Origin: Halorubrum vacuolatum
GTDB lineage: Archaea; Halobacteriota; Halobacteria; Halobacteriales; Haloferacaceae
Reading direction: 5' to 3'
DNA: 64,000 nucleotides
Assembly (NCBI RefSeq): GCF_900188065.1
Contig: NZ_FZNQ01000007.1
Location: forward strand, 62,001 to 126,000
The position numbers were made by a program, and so were the translations under genes. How positions within the stretch are numbered: position 1 is the stretch's first letter; each line of letters opens with the position of its first letter. Below the pieces are notes generated by a model. That model ran no database searches. It saw only the letters and a program-made list of their open reading frames with translations, and was not told the DNA's origin. This document shows, piece after piece, positions 34,236-43,240 of this stretch.

Positions 34236-35366
34236 TCACTGATAACGATCGGGACGATCGGCGACACCCGCGAGAAACCGACGGATCCGATCACAGGTGT
34301 CCTCCCAGTTCGGGTGCCGTTCGAACGTCTCCCGTGCCGCCCGGCTCATTCGACCGAGACGGTCGCGGTCGCGGATCAACGGTTCGATCGCGTCGGCGAC
34401 CGCCGCCGGATCCTCCGGCGGGATCAGCGCGCCGTTCGTATCGTTGACGAACTCCTCGGCTCCCCCACGGGCGGCGGCGATCGCCGGCAACCCGAACGCC
34501 ATTCCCTCCAGATAGACGATCCCGAACGGCTCGTATCGCGACGGGACGGCAAGGACGTGCGCGTCGCGAAGCTCCTCGCGCAGTCGCTCGTCGTCGACAC
34601 GGCCGAGAAACGAGACCGCCTCCGCGACCCCGCGGCGCTTCGCCAGCGTCCGGGCGTCCGCGACGCATTCGGGGTCGACGGCGGTATCGCCGACGACACG
34701 GAGCTCCCACGGTGCGTCGATCCGTGCAAGCCCCTGGATGAGCGTCTTTACCCCCTTTCGTGGCGTCACGTTGCCGACGAAGACGACCCGGAACGGCTCA
34801 CCCCGAAGGTGCTCGGCCGACGGCGACCGTCCGGTTCCGAGCCGGTCGCCCGCGGGTGGGGCGACGACGTCGTGCAGCTCGGCGCTCGGTGTGCCGACGA
34901 GCGCGGCGACCGCCCCGCGCGTCGCCGAACTGTTGTGAATGTAGCCGTCGACGCCCCGCAGATACGCGCGTTCGAGCGCCGTCACCGTCCACACACGCAT
35001 CCGTGCCGTCGCCGTCGTCCCGCCGCGCCACGGTCGCCGTGTCGCCGCCGATCGGAGGTAGTGGACGAGCGCGATAACGGGGGTGTCTCGCAACCGGCGA
35101 TTGCACAGAACCACCGAAGGATGACAGAACGCGTCCTGCACCACCACGTCGCAGGCGCGAAGGCGATCGACGAGCCCCGGCGTGGCGTTCGTCGCGATCG
35201 CCCGGCGGTACCGCCGCTCCGGCAAGGAGATGACGTCAACGTCCAGTCCACGTCCTCGGAGGTGGTCCACGAGCCGACGGTCATAGAGGTAGCCTCCCGA
35301 TCGCTCGTCGAGCTCGCCGTACACGACGAATCCGACCCGCAGGGGGCCATCGCCGCCGCCGGCCAT
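34236..35366 (-). CDS. GT4-type glycosyltransferase
   Basis: 376 residues, GT-B fold. Linker and nucleotide-sugar motifs: FRVVFVGNVTPRKGVKTLIQ near residue 190 and PSRYEPFGIVYLEGMAFGLP near residue 280 (the E-x7-E retaining signature), then AARGGAEEFV. Acceptor unknown. The ATG at 35366 lies two bases past the stop of the upstream GTP cyclohydrolase III gene, so the two are co-transcribed; a link to coenzyme or surface-glycan synthesis cannot be decided. Confidence 0.87.
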   Translation of the reverse strand: MAGGGDGPLRVGFVVYGELDERSGGYLYDRRLVDHLRGRGLDVDVISLPERRYRRAIATNATPGLVDRLRACDVVVQDAFCHPSVVLCNRRLRDTPVIALVHYLRSAATRRPWRGGTTATARMRVWTVTALERAYLRGVDGYIHNSSATRGAVAALVGTPSAELHDVVAPPAGDRLGTGRSPSAEHLRGEPFRVVFVGNVTPRKGVKTLIQGLARIDAPWELRVVGDTAVDPECVADARTLAKRRGVAEAVSFLGRVDDERLREELRDAHVLAVPSRYEPFGIVYLEGMAFGLPAIAAARGGAEEFVNDTNGALIPPEDPAAVADAIEPLIRDRDRLGRMSRAARETFERHPNWEDTCDRIRRFLAGVADRPDRYQ

Positions 35367-35368
35367 GC

Positions 35369-36139
35369 TCAATCGCCCGCGGCGGGCGCTCCGAACAGTT
35401 CGACGCTGGTGCCGTCGTGTCTGCAGTCCTCCAAGGCGTGTTTGGCGGCGAAGCCGGCCTCGTGTGCGGAGGACCCGCGGCCGACGCCCACCTGTAAGGC
35501 CACCTCGACGTCCGCGGCGACGTGATCGACGGCGGCGTTGAAGGCGCGCTCCGGGAGGTCCGGACAGACCGCGATCACGTTGTCGCCGCCGACGAAGAAC
35601 GCGAGCGCCCCGTGTTTTCGGCGGAGATAGCGCATGAGCGAACCGTACGCGGCTTGGATGGTGCTGTACGTGTCGAACTCGTTGAGACGGTCGGTGTATT
35701 TGCCCGTCGCGTCCACGACGTCGAAGTGGGCGATCTGTATGTCCGACCGGTCCGTCTCCGAGAGGTACTCACCCGAGAGCACCTCGGTCCGTCCTTCGTC
35801 CTGTGCGCTTCCTTCGATCTGGAGGCGCTCGTTCGCCGCCTCGAGCGCGTCGATGGGTCGTGCTGCGACGCCCGTCGCGAGGCTGATGCTGACCGGATAG
35901 CGGTTGCCGATCGACTCCTGGAGGGTCGCATGTGCCGCCCCATCGACGCCGTTGGTCACGGCGATCATGTTGTCGAAGCGCGTCGAAAAGACGTACGCGT
36001 CCCGGTGGCCGAGGAACTGTGCCACATCGGCGAACAGGCGGGACTGTAGCGTCTGGAGATCCATCTCCCGACGTGGCTCCGGCGTGACCGTCCACGGCCC
36101 GTAGTTGTCGATCTGGACCAGGGTCACCTGAATCGTCAC
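35369..36139 (-). CDS. arfA: GTP cyclohydrolase III (GTP cyclohydrolase IIa, FAPy-forming)
   Basis: 256 residues, GTG start. Two ferredoxin-like halves, with FDNMIAVTNG near residue 55 and the GGDN motif in FFVGGDNVIAVCP near residue 195, related to GGDEF folds. Archaeal enzymes convert GTP to a formamidopyrimidine for riboflavin and F420 synthesis. The opening MTIQVTLVQIDNYGPWTVTPEP is diagnostic. Minus-strand TATA GTGTAAAG at 36167-36174 makes it leaderless. Confidence 0.93.
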   Translation of the reverse strand: MTIQVTLVQIDNYGPWTVTPEPRREMDLQTLQSRLFADVAQFLGHRDAYVFSTRFDNMIAVTNGVDGAAHATLQESIGNRYPVSISLATGVAARPIDALEAANERLQIEGSAQDEGRTEVLSGEYLSETDRSDIQIAHFDVVDATGKYTDRLNEFDTYSTIQAAYGSLMRYLRRKHGALAFFVGGDNVIAVCPDLPERAFNAAVDHVAADVEVALQVGVGRGSSAHEAGFAAKHALEDCRHDGTSVELFGAPAAGD

Positions 36140-36166
36140 GGTAACACGACCTATGTGATACCGCCG

Positions 36167-36174
36167 CTTTACAC
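36167..36174 (-). promoter_or_regulatory. TATA box of the GTP cyclohydrolase III operon
   Basis: Minus-strand GTGTAAAG, 28-35 bases before the GTG start at 36139. Confidence 0.5.
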
Positions 36175-36278
36175 TTCTGTTATCACGGCGCCGTGATGGG
36201 TATTATATTTTAGACATGCACGTGGGTCGTTCCGGCCGTCTCGGCCCCGTTGGGCCTTTCGGCCCGTCGTTCACCACG

Positions 36279-36965
36279 TCAGGTCGTCGTCGACTCCGTT
36301 CCGCCCTCTTTCTCGGGCGGTTCGACGCCCTCGGCGGCGGCGACGTTCTCGGTCTCCTTTTCGGCCTCGACGTGCCAGCGGTCGACCTCGGACTCGTACT
36401 CGGCGAGGATCCGGCTCACCTCCGATTTCAGCTCGTCGTCGTTGACGTTCACCTCGAAGACGAACGTCTGTCCCTCCTCGCCTCGCCCGACCTGCTGGAT
36501 GTTGGCGCTGACGAGTTCGTTATCGAAGTAGTAGGGGGCGATCTGGGTCATCACCTTCCGATAGACCGTGTCCTCGACTTTTCGGATCGCCTTCCGACCG
36601 ACGGAATCGGCCGCGCGGGCGACGTGTTCGATCGAATCGCTCCATCGGTCCACGGCGACGTCCGCCTCGCCGTTTTCGACCTTCTCGTAGGACTCCGAAA
36701 TCTTTTCACCGGCGGTCTGGAGGTCATCGCCGGGACTCCTTCCGGCGCGTTCTCCCTCCCCCCGATTCACCGATGCCTGCTCGGCCGTCTTCGCCGAGAC
36801 GTCCTCGTCGATCCGTTCGTGGGATTTCGGCCGCCAATCGTCGAAGTCGTGGAAGGCGTCCCCGTCGACGCCCGCCTCACGCAGCGCCTGCGTGATCCGC
36901 TCGCCGTGCTCGACGACGTCGCCCCAGTCGCCGCGCGCTTTGAATCCGGAGATGCTCTCTTCCAT
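36279..36965 (-). CDS. DUF5828-type haloarchaeal protein
   Basis: 228 residues. Highly charged, helical, with a central unit (about 90-190) DSVGRKAIRKVEDTVYRKVMTQIAPYYFDNELVSANIQ and an acidic C-terminal tail (VEPPEKEGGTE). I recognise it as the haloarchaeal DUF5828 type, which has no known function. No membrane span. Minus-strand TATA-like GCTTATACC at about 36993-37001. Confidence 0.6.
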   Translation of the reverse strand: MEESISGFKARGDWGDVVEHGERITQALREAGVDGDAFHDFDDWRPKSHERIDEDVSAKTAEQASVNRGEGERAGRSPGDDLQTAGEKISESYEKVENGEADVAVDRWSDSIEHVARAADSVGRKAIRKVEDTVYRKVMTQIAPYYFDNELVSANIQQVGRGEEGQTFVFEVNVNDDELKSEVSRILAEYESEVDRWHVEAEKETENVAAAEGVEPPEKEGGTESTTT

Positions 36966-37084
36966 CGGTTGGGCGTCATCTATGCGGTGGACCGGTATAA
37001 GCTTCCCCGAATCGAACCGTGCCGGTGGATGCGGGGTGGGGGCGACGGAATGGACACGCCGGTGGTCGATCGCGGGGCTTCGAA

Positions 37085-37119
37085 GTGACGGTCACGACTG
37101 TAGTCGTGTGGAACGTCAC
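37085..37119 (-). terminator. hairpin at the end of the 37116-37340 gene
   Basis: CACGACT and AGTCGTG (37093-37108) form a perfect 7-bp stem with a 2-base centre, inside an outer GTGACG (37085-37090) / CGTCAC (37114-37119) pair that overlaps the gene's stop codon. No T-run, so a terminator or mRNA-stabilising role is only likely. Confidence 0.5.
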
Positions 37120-37340
37120 TTATTGTACATAAGGCGCGTACCGAACCGGTCGACGCGCGTTTTGATCCCCTCTATCCATGCGGCCGGGGAGACACGGCGA
37201 AGTTCGTCCTCGTCGACTTCAATACGGTCGTCGGCGAACGGATCCGTCGCCTCGATCTCCTCGGGCGTTTTGTCCATCTGAGCGACGTCGACGACGGTCG
37301 ACGCCGAACACCGTCCACACTTTTCGACGTCCTTTGGCAT
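37116..37340 (-). CDS. small acidic protein with one CxxC
   Basis: 74 residues. CGRCSAS near residue 8 is a single CxxC; the middle is acidic (ATDPFADDRIEVDEDEL) and the C-terminus is basic and aromatic (IKTRVDRFGTRLMYNK). No family recognised. The start MPKDVEKCGRC is short and plausible. A dimeric zinc site is possible. Confidence 0.55.
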   Translation of the reverse strand: MPKDVEKCGRCSASTVVDVAQMDKTPEEIEATDPFADDRIEVDEDELRRVSPAAWIEGIKTRVDRFGTRLMYNK

Positions 37341-37549
37341 ACGTACACATGCCTACGCGTTCGATCGTGATTAACCCACCGCTCAGCGCCTGTATCGCAG
37401 GTGCCCGTCCGATCCCACCTCCCGCCACGTGCACGGTCGACGTCCCCGGATCGACGACGGCTTTTTGCCCGTCGACAGATACTCCCACGCATGGACCATT
37501 GCATCGTCGATCGGTCGGCCCCACGGATGACCGAACCACCCACGCCGCG

Positions 37550-38242
37550 ATGAGCGATATCGACGGCGGGGATGACCCGCCCGCGTACACAGGGGACGAT
37601 CCGTCCGCGTACGCTGAAGAGGGTGCCGTTACCGGTCGAGCGGACACCGGGCCCGGTGAGGAGGGGGCCGACGAGGGGACGGCCCGTCCCGAGTGGGAGG
37701 ACGGCTACCTCGACCGCGTCGCCGAGCGGTTGATGTACAACTACGACCTCGAGCGTGGCCACGCAGCCGGCGGCGAGAGGTTCGATCTCTACGGCCGGAT
37801 GGAGCTTCACAGCCAGAAGCACTTCTTTCACCCCTCGTTCAACTTCGCACATCACGAGACGGTGGAGCATCTCTTCGCCCGGCGTGTAGACCGCCCACGC
37901 ACGACCGATCTCAATCGGCTCATCGAGCTCGGCCACGACCTCGCCGACGAGCGCGTGGAGGCCAACGAGGAGCACTACGGGACGGAGTTCACGTTCGTGC
38001 TCGTCGCCGAGGAGATCACCGACGACGTGGCCGGATACGTCGACGGGTTCCGTGACCGCACGCTGTTGAAGTACGGCTATTTCGGCCACTACGAGGTCAA
38101 TCTCGTCGTCGTCGCGCCCGAGGACGAACGGCTCGTCGCGAGCGAGCAGGCGGACGTGGCGACCGCGTTCCGCACCTGGGCGCCCATCGAACGCGAGGAG
38201 CCGACGATCCTCGACCTCATCGCCAGGCGGTTCCAAGTCTAA
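37550..38242 (+). CDS. uncharacterised protein with His-rich core
   Basis: 230 residues. The first 55 are acidic and low-complexity; the folded part begins near DGYLDRVAERLMYNYDLE. A His cluster in HSQKHFFHPSFNFAHHETVEH (about residues 85-105) could bind a metal, and the second half is alpha/beta (FTFVLVAEEI, EVNLVVVAPE). No named family recognised. ATG at 37550 is the only ATG start in frame near the domain; longer in-frame forms lack acidic bias. Confidence 0.6.
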   Translation: MSDIDGGDDPPAYTGDDPSAYAEEGAVTGRADTGPGEEGADEGTARPEWEDGYLDRVAERLMYNYDLERGHAAGGERFDLYGRMELHSQKHFFHPSFNFAHHETVEHLFARRVDRPRTTDLNRLIELGHDLADERVEANEEHYGTEFTFVLVAEEITDDVAGYVDGFRDRTLLKYGYFGHYEVNLVVVAPEDERLVASEQADVATAFRTWAPIEREEPTILDLIARRFQV

Positions 38243-38296
38243 CGGCGTGGACGGCGGCGAAAAGAGATCCGAACCGCAGGGTCGGTATCGAACCGT

Positions 38297-40177
38297 TCAG
38301 TCGTCCGATTCGGTGCCGCCGTCGGCGGCGACCGCCTCGTCGGCACCGGCTCCCCGGACGTTCTGATAGTTCCTCCATCCCATCCGCAGCAGGCCGATCG
38401 CGAGCCCGAGCAGGATCAGGATGATCGCGATCTGTGCGACCGCGGCGATCTGTCCGATCAGGTCCTCCGCCGGGGCGGCCGTCATGCCGAGTAACGTTCC
38501 GCCGAGGATCTGGTAGCTTGCGAGCCACGCGAGGCCGGCGACGGTGATGGTGACCATCAGCGCCATCGGAAGCCCGGTGGAGTAGAGCTGTTTGGTATCG
38601 CTCCAGTTCGCGAGCCAGATGGTGGCAACGAGCAGCGCCATCGCGGCCAGCAGTTGGTTCGCGCCGCCGAACAGCGCCCACAGGTCCTCCCAACGGCCGG
38701 AGCCGAGCAGGAAGAAGGCCACGACCGTGATGACCGTCGTGTTGACGTAGCGGTTCGCGGCGAACTCCTCGACCTGCGTCTGGGGCGTGCCGACGATCTC
38801 CTCGAGCATATATCGTCCCAGACGGACCGCGGTGTCCATGCTCGTCAACAGGAAGCTCACTAACACGAGCGCCATGAACACCGATCCGATCGCGAAGGGG
38901 ATACCGAACGCGCTGAGGATCGCGCCGCCGCCCGTCGCGAAGTTCGGAAGCGCGAGCCCGATCCCGCCGTCGGCGGCGGGGATCGCGACGATGGCGACCG
39001 CACAGAGCGCGACCGCGGCGAGCAGCCCCTCCGCGAGCATGCCGCCGTAGCCGATCAGCCGCGCGTCGGTCTCCTTATCGAGCTGTTTTGCGGTCGTGCC
39101 GGAGGAGACCAACGAGTGGAACCCACTGATCGTCCCGCAGGCGATGGTGATGAAAAGCAGCGGGAACAACGGCATCAACGCCGGAAGCAGGTCGGCCTGT
39201 GCGAGCGGACCGCCCTGTCCGAAGAAGCCGTACCAGGCGCCGATGGCGAACTCGAACGTCATCTGGTTGCCGGTCTCCGGGTTGATCGCGTCGGCGCCGG
39301 TTCCGGTGATGAACGTGCCGACGATGACCGCGAGCAGCGCGCCACCGACTCCCGTGTACAACAGGAACGACGACAGGTAATCACGCGGCTGTAACAGCAC
39401 CCAGACCGGAAGCACGCTGGCGATCGCGCCATACACAAGCGTTACGAGCACCCACGCCGCGATGTTCTCGGAGCCGAGGAACGCGAGCGGGAACGCGTCA
39501 CCGAGCAGCACTATCGTGCCGGCCGGATAGTCGCCCGCGACGAGCGCGACCGGGTACTGGATTCCCACCCACACCGAGGCGAACACGCCGGCGACGAACA
39601 GGATCGTCCCCGGGATGAACGGGAGATTAAGTTGGTAGAGCCATACGCCGAACACCAACGCGAGCGCGATGTAAATGAAACTCGCGGTCGCGGACTGCGG
39701 ATAGGCGTCGAACACGACGGCGATGACGAGCGCGAACACCGCCACAACGAGGATCGTGAGCAGGAACGCGAACCACAACAGCATATTCTTGCCCTTCTCG
39801 CCGATGTACTGCCCGACGATGTAGCCGATCGACTTCCCCTCGTGGCGGACGCTTCCGGACAGCGAGACGAAGTCGTGAACCGCACCCATAAGCGGGTTAC
39901 CGATGGCGACCCACAGCAGCGCCGGCGCCCAGCCCCAGATCAGCGCCGCGGTGATGGGTCCGACGACGGGCGCCCCCCCGGCGATGCTCGAGTAGTGGTG
40001 CCCGAGCAGCACCGGTTTCTTCGCGGGGACGTACTCCTGACCGTCCTCGTATTTGTGTGCCGGCGTCTCCGCGGCTTCGTCGAGCTCGACGAAGTTCGCG
40101 AGGTAGCGGCCGTACACGAGATACGCGGCGGTGAACATTCCCAGAATGATTCCGACGATCCAGATTATCCCTGCCAT
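38297..40177 (-). CDS. cstA: carbon starvation protein CstA-type transporter
   Basis: 626 residues with about 16 membrane spans. Family hallmarks include LGHHYSSIAGGAPVVGP near residue 60, the SGSVRHEGKSIG loop near 112, and GTISGFHSLVSSGTTAKQL near 370. CstA-family proteins import pyruvate or peptides under carbon limitation. Start MAGIIWIVGI at 40177 is supported by a strong TATA box at 40207-40217. Confidence 0.94.
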   Translation of the reverse strand: MAGIIWIVGIILGMFTAAYLVYGRYLANFVELDEAAETPAHKYEDGQEYVPAKKPVLLGHHYSSIAGGAPVVGPITAALIWGWAPALLWVAIGNPLMGAVHDFVSLSGSVRHEGKSIGYIVGQYIGEKGKNMLLWFAFLLTILVVAVFALVIAVVFDAYPQSATASFIYIALALVFGVWLYQLNLPFIPGTILFVAGVFASVWVGIQYPVALVAGDYPAGTIVLLGDAFPLAFLGSENIAAWVLVTLVYGAIASVLPVWVLLQPRDYLSSFLLYTGVGGALLAVIVGTFITGTGADAINPETGNQMTFEFAIGAWYGFFGQGGPLAQADLLPALMPLFPLLFITIACGTISGFHSLVSSGTTAKQLDKETDARLIGYGGMLAEGLLAAVALCAVAIVAIPAADGGIGLALPNFATGGGAILSAFGIPFAIGSVFMALVLVSFLLTSMDTAVRLGRYMLEEIVGTPQTQVEEFAANRYVNTTVITVVAFFLLGSGRWEDLWALFGGANQLLAAMALLVATIWLANWSDTKQLYSTGLPMALMVTITVAGLAWLASYQILGGTLLGMTAAPAEDLIGQIAAVAQIAIILILLGLAIGLLRMGWRNYQNVRGAGADEAVAADGGTESDD

Positions 40178-40206
40178 GTTACGTCCGGTGGCATGGGCTA
40201 CCATAT

Positions 40207-40217
40207 CATAAATATAT
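40207..40217 (-). promoter_or_regulatory. TATA box of cstA
   Basis: Plus-strand CATAAATATAT (minus ATATATTTATG), 30-40 bases before the ATG at 40177. Confidence 0.65.
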
Positions 40218-40366
40218 CTCATTGTTCATGACATTATGGACCGGATTTCGGAATTAAAGAAAACGTGGTCGGGTGAGGTGAGATCGGCTGGCGGCGATAT
40301 ATGATCACTGAGTTTGTGTAAGAGGAGATAAACTATCCCCGGCGATCATCGCCATGTCGTCTCATC

Positions 40367-41326
40367 TCAGAGGTCGGTATCGACGTCGAGCTCGGCGGCG
40401 ACCTCGCCGAGCAGATCGCCACGCACCTCCTCGGTCCGTGATTCGATCTCGGCGACGAGCGGCGGATCGAAGCCCTCCCGAACCTGGGAGAGCCGCTCGC
40501 GCTCGGTGGCGACGCGGTCGCGAAGATAGCGGGCCCCCCGACCGTTCTCGTCCGGGTCCGGTCCGGGGGTGAGTTTGTTGGCGACCAACCCACGGACCGA
40601 GAGGTTTCTGTCGGCGAACCCGTCTATCGCCCGCCCGGTCTCGTTGACCGACAGTTGGTCCGGATTCAACACGAGAAAGAAGGCGGCCTCGGAGCGAAGC
40701 GCCTCGCCCGCGTACTCGAAGAACTCCTTTCGCCGCTGTAGCCGCTCCAAGACGGGGTCGCCCTCCATCATCCGACGCGGCTCCATCTTGCCGATCGCCG
40801 CCTTCTCGAAGAGGTCGATCGACTGTCGCCGCTTGTACATCAACCGATCTATCCACCCCTCCAGAAGCTCCGGCAGTCCGAGCAGCCGAAGCGTCGATCC
40901 CGTCGGAGCCGTGTCGAACACGACGCGGTCGTACGGTTCGCTCTCCTCGCGCATCACCTCGATGAAGGCGTCGAACAGCGCCGCCTCATAGGCTCCGGGC
41001 GTTCCGTGGGACATCTCCAGCTGGCGGTTGATCTCCGAAACCATCGCGGCCGAAACCTGCTCGGAGAGCGCCTCGCGGATCCCCTGGAGATGTCTCTGGA
41101 CCTCCTCTTCGGGATCGATCTCCATCGCGTCGAGGTGATCGATCCCATCAACCGGCTCAGGGTCGTCGCCGAAGGGCTGATCGAAGACGTCGGTGACCGA
41201 GTGAGCCGGATCCGTGGAGACGACGAGCGTTTCGACGCCGTCTTCGGCACACTTCCTCGCGTACGCACACGAGACGGTCGTCTTGCCGACCCCGCCCTTT
41301 CCGCCGAAGAAGACGAACGGCTCCAT
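40367..41326 (-). CDS. ArsA/Get3-type ATPase
   Basis: 319 residues. Deviant Walker A GGKGGVGKTT at residues 9-18, switch I STDPAHSVTDVF near 40, and FDTAPTGSTLRLLGLPELL (switch II and A-loop) near 138. Single-domain ArsA, as in Get3/TRC40, which delivers tail-anchored proteins; arsenite-pump use would need an ArsB partner, not seen here. The Get3 CxxC is absent, as is common in archaeal forms. It overlaps the upstream small gene by one base. Confidence 0.9.
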   Translation of the reverse strand: MEPFVFFGGKGGVGKTTVSCAYARKCAEDGVETLVVSTDPAHSVTDVFDQPFGDDPEPVDGIDHLDAMEIDPEEEVQRHLQGIREALSEQVSAAMVSEINRQLEMSHGTPGAYEAALFDAFIEVMREESEPYDRVVFDTAPTGSTLRLLGLPELLEGWIDRLMYKRRQSIDLFEKAAIGKMEPRRMMEGDPVLERLQRRKEFFEYAGEALRSEAAFFLVLNPDQLSVNETGRAIDGFADRNLSVRGLVANKLTPGPDPDENGRGARYLRDRVATERERLSQVREGFDPPLVAEIESRTEEVRGDLLGEVAAELDVDTDL

Positions 41327-41622
41327 CAGAAGTGGTACTGCTGGCCCTTTCGCTCGATGAGGCTCTCACGGTCCCAGAGACGCCGCTCCCACGCCTCGAA
41401 CTCCCGCTCGAGATACGGAAGGAGCTCGGCGGTGTAATAGGAAACGGGCGAGGGGACGCCGAACGCGTCGGGGAAACACGCGAGCATGAATTCGTCCTCG
41501 GCGTCCTCGGCCTCCTTTTCGATCTTCTCGTAGGCCGGATGGGTGATCATGCCGTGATACAACCCGCGAAGCCACTCCTCAAGGTGCTCCCGGAAGATGG
41601 CGATCCGGTCGGCCAGCGTCAT
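41326..41622 (-). CDS. small helical protein coupled to the ArsA/Get3 gene
   Basis: 98 residues, acidic, no membrane span, with aromatic-rich segments (EEWLRGLYHGMITHPAYEKIEKEAEDAEDEF and YYTAELLPYLEREFEAWERRLWDR). No family recognised. Its stop overlaps the next gene's ATG by one base, which points to a physical or functional partnership with the ATPase. Minus-strand TATA-like CTTTTACC at about 41649-41656. Confidence 0.7.
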   Translation of the reverse strand: MTLADRIAIFREHLEEWLRGLYHGMITHPAYEKIEKEAEDAEDEFMLACFPDAFGVPSPVSYYTAELLPYLEREFEAWERRLWDRESLIERKGQQYHF

Positions 41623-41711
41623 GGATCGACACGTTGTGGGGGGATCGGTAAAAGCTGTCGCGGTCGGAAGGGATCGTCCGTCCGACCGGTTCCGCTAACG
41701 GCGGTCATCGA

Positions 41712-42308
41712 TCACTCTTCGTCGCCGTTGGCGAACCCGAGCGTCACGCCGTCCGCGTCGACGGTCACGCCGGCCGCACAGACCGGATGCTCGAAGTCGG
41801 CTCCGAGCACCTCGACCGCGGCGTCGGCCGCCGTGGTTGCCGAGAGCGAATATGGCTCCGGCGAGTCGCGCTCGTAGGTCGCCACCAGCGTCGGCTCCGA
41901 GACGGTCTCGATGAGCAATGCGTCACGGCGAACCGTCCCGATCGTCGCCGTCTCCACGCCGACGACGCCCGCGATCCGTGGCGTGTCGTAGTCGTCCTTC
42001 TCGAAGTCGAGCGCCAACAGCGCGGTCACGAGCGCGTCACGGGCCGGATAGCCCAGTTCGAGCTTTTCGGCGATCGGATCGACGTGCGAGCCGTTCCCAA
42101 CGACGGCCAGCTGCTCATCTGTCGGGGTCGTCACCGCCCGAGCACAGTTATACGAGACGTAGGGATTCTCCGTTTCCGGTGCGTCGGATGTCGGGCCCAC
42201 GGTCAGGAGTCCCTCGCGCTCCACGACGCGACGGTTCGGAAACGAGCGGGACGAGACGCGGTAGGCGCCGACGCCGGGTCCGACGACGGCGAATCGGCCG
42301 ATGTACAT
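41712..42308 (-). CDS. purO: archaeal IMP cyclohydrolase
   Basis: 198 residues, the usual PurO length. Opening [12 protein letters not shown] and [11 protein letters not shown] near residue 20, then [12 protein letters not shown] near 48, are hallmarks of archaeal PurO, the last step of IMP synthesis (unrelated to bacterial PurH). Start at 42308 is supported by a TATA-like box at 42331-42338 (leaderless); the longer in-frame form reads non-acidic sequence. Confidence 0.94.
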   Translation of the reverse strand: MYIGRFAVVGPGVGAYRVSSRSFPNRRVVEREGLLTVGPTSDAPETENPYVSYNCARAVTTPTDEQLAVVGNGSHVDPIAEKLELGYPARDALVTALLALDFEKDDYDTPRIAGVVGVETATIGTVRRDALLIETVSEPTLVATYERDSPEPYSLSATTAADAAVEVLGADFEHPVCAAGVTVDADGVTLGFANGDEE

Positions 42309-42330
42309 ACATGAACGTGGACAAAGTAGT

Positions 42331-42338
42331 GCTAAAAG
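42331..42338 (-). promoter_or_regulatory. TATA box of purO
   Basis: Minus-strand CTTTTAGC, 23-30 bases before the ATG at 42308. Confidence 0.5.
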
Positions 42339-42416
42339 GTGGCGATGTATCCATGTTCGAGGCTCTCTCACCGGCCGTCCTGTGAACTTATCACACGGGC
42401 GCGCCGACGCGCAACG

Positions 42417-42424
42417 CTTACAAA
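42417..42424 (+). promoter_or_regulatory. TATA box of tRNA-Gln
   Basis: GCTTACAA, 28-35 bases before the tRNA 5' end. Confidence 0.5.
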
Positions 42425-42451
42425 CACCCACTGGCTACGGAGTTATGCTGC

Positions 42452-42524
42452 AGTCCATTGGGGTAGTGGCCAATCCTGTCGCCTTCTGGGGGCGACGACC
42501 CTGGTTCGAATCCAGGATGGACTA
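42452..42524 (+). tRNA. tRNA-Gln (anticodon CTG)
   Basis: 73 bases. Acceptor AGTCCAT/ATGGACT with discriminator A; the D arm contains GGGGTAGTGGCCAATCC; anticodon stem TCGCC/GGCGA with loop TTCTGGG (anticodon CTG at 42486-42488); T arm CCTGGTTCGAATCCAGG. No intron, no encoded CCA. Confidence 0.95.
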
Positions 42525-42568
42525 CTTCTCACGCGTTCGTGACCGCCGACGAACCCTCCTCTCATCGC

Positions 42569-42573
42569 TTTTT
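42569..42573 (+). terminator. T-run terminator of tRNA-Gln
   Basis: Five consecutive T about 45 bases after the tRNA 3' end. Confidence 0.5.
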
Positions 42574-42649
42574 CTCTCCCAACCCTTCGTTTCATCTGGA
42601 GGATCAATCCCAATAGGGGCGTGCGGTTTGGACTGGAACTAGGGGGGTG

Positions 42650-43240
42650 TCACTTTTCGACGTCGAGCAGGGCGATCCGTTCGTGGACGATGGCCTCGAG
42701 ATCGCCGGCCGTCGCGCCGATCTCGTGTTCGGTAATCGAATACCAGTCGGTGACCGCCTCCGAATCGAACCGTCGCGACGTTTCGGTCGAGTCCCGCCCG
42801 TGTGCGTCGACCAGCAGTGTTTCGACTCGTTCGACGGCGGCGGTGAGGTCGGCATCCGGCCGTTCCGCACGCGGTACCTTCCCGAAGTCGGCGACGACGA
42901 CGATCACGTCGCTCCGACCCTCGGGGACGCCGAGCCGCAACGCTTGGTCGATCTGGCGACGCCCGGCAGCATAGAGCAGTATCTCGACGGCGGGGTCGCG
43001 CGCGACCGCCTCGTCGCGAGCGATCGCCCGTGCCGCGAGCCGGGTGGCGAGCCGTAACGTCTCCTCGGAGACGATCAGGTCGGCGTCGAACGCCTGTATG
43101 ACCGCGCCCGTTTCGTCGGTGATCTCCCGGATGGACCCGAGGAACTCGTCGAGGTCGTCGACCGCTGCCGTTCCGGAGATGATTCTAACCGATGGATCCG
43201 GTGTCGACGCGTCGAGCGACGGTGTACCGGCGTCGATCAT
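42650..43240 (-). CDS. cgi121: KEOPS complex subunit Cgi121
   Basis: 196 residues. Family features: [19 protein letters not shown] near residue 50, [23 protein letters not shown] near 86 (the Cgi121 signature) and VIVVVADFG near 112. KEOPS adds the N6-threonylcarbamoyl group to A37 of tRNAs, with Cgi121 docking the tRNA CCA end. It overlaps the hel308 stop by four bases, so it is translated from the same mRNA. The other KEOPS genes are not in the window. Confidence 0.9.
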   Translation of the reverse strand: MIDAGTPSLDASTPDPSVRIISGTAAVDDLDEFLGSIREITDETGAVIQAFDADLIVSEETLRLATRLAARAIARDEAVARDPAVEILLYAAGRRQIDQALRLGVPEGRSDVIVVVADFGKVPRAERPDADLTAAVERVETLLVDAHGRDSTETSRRFDSEAVTDWYSITEHEIGATAGDLEAIVHERIALLDVEK

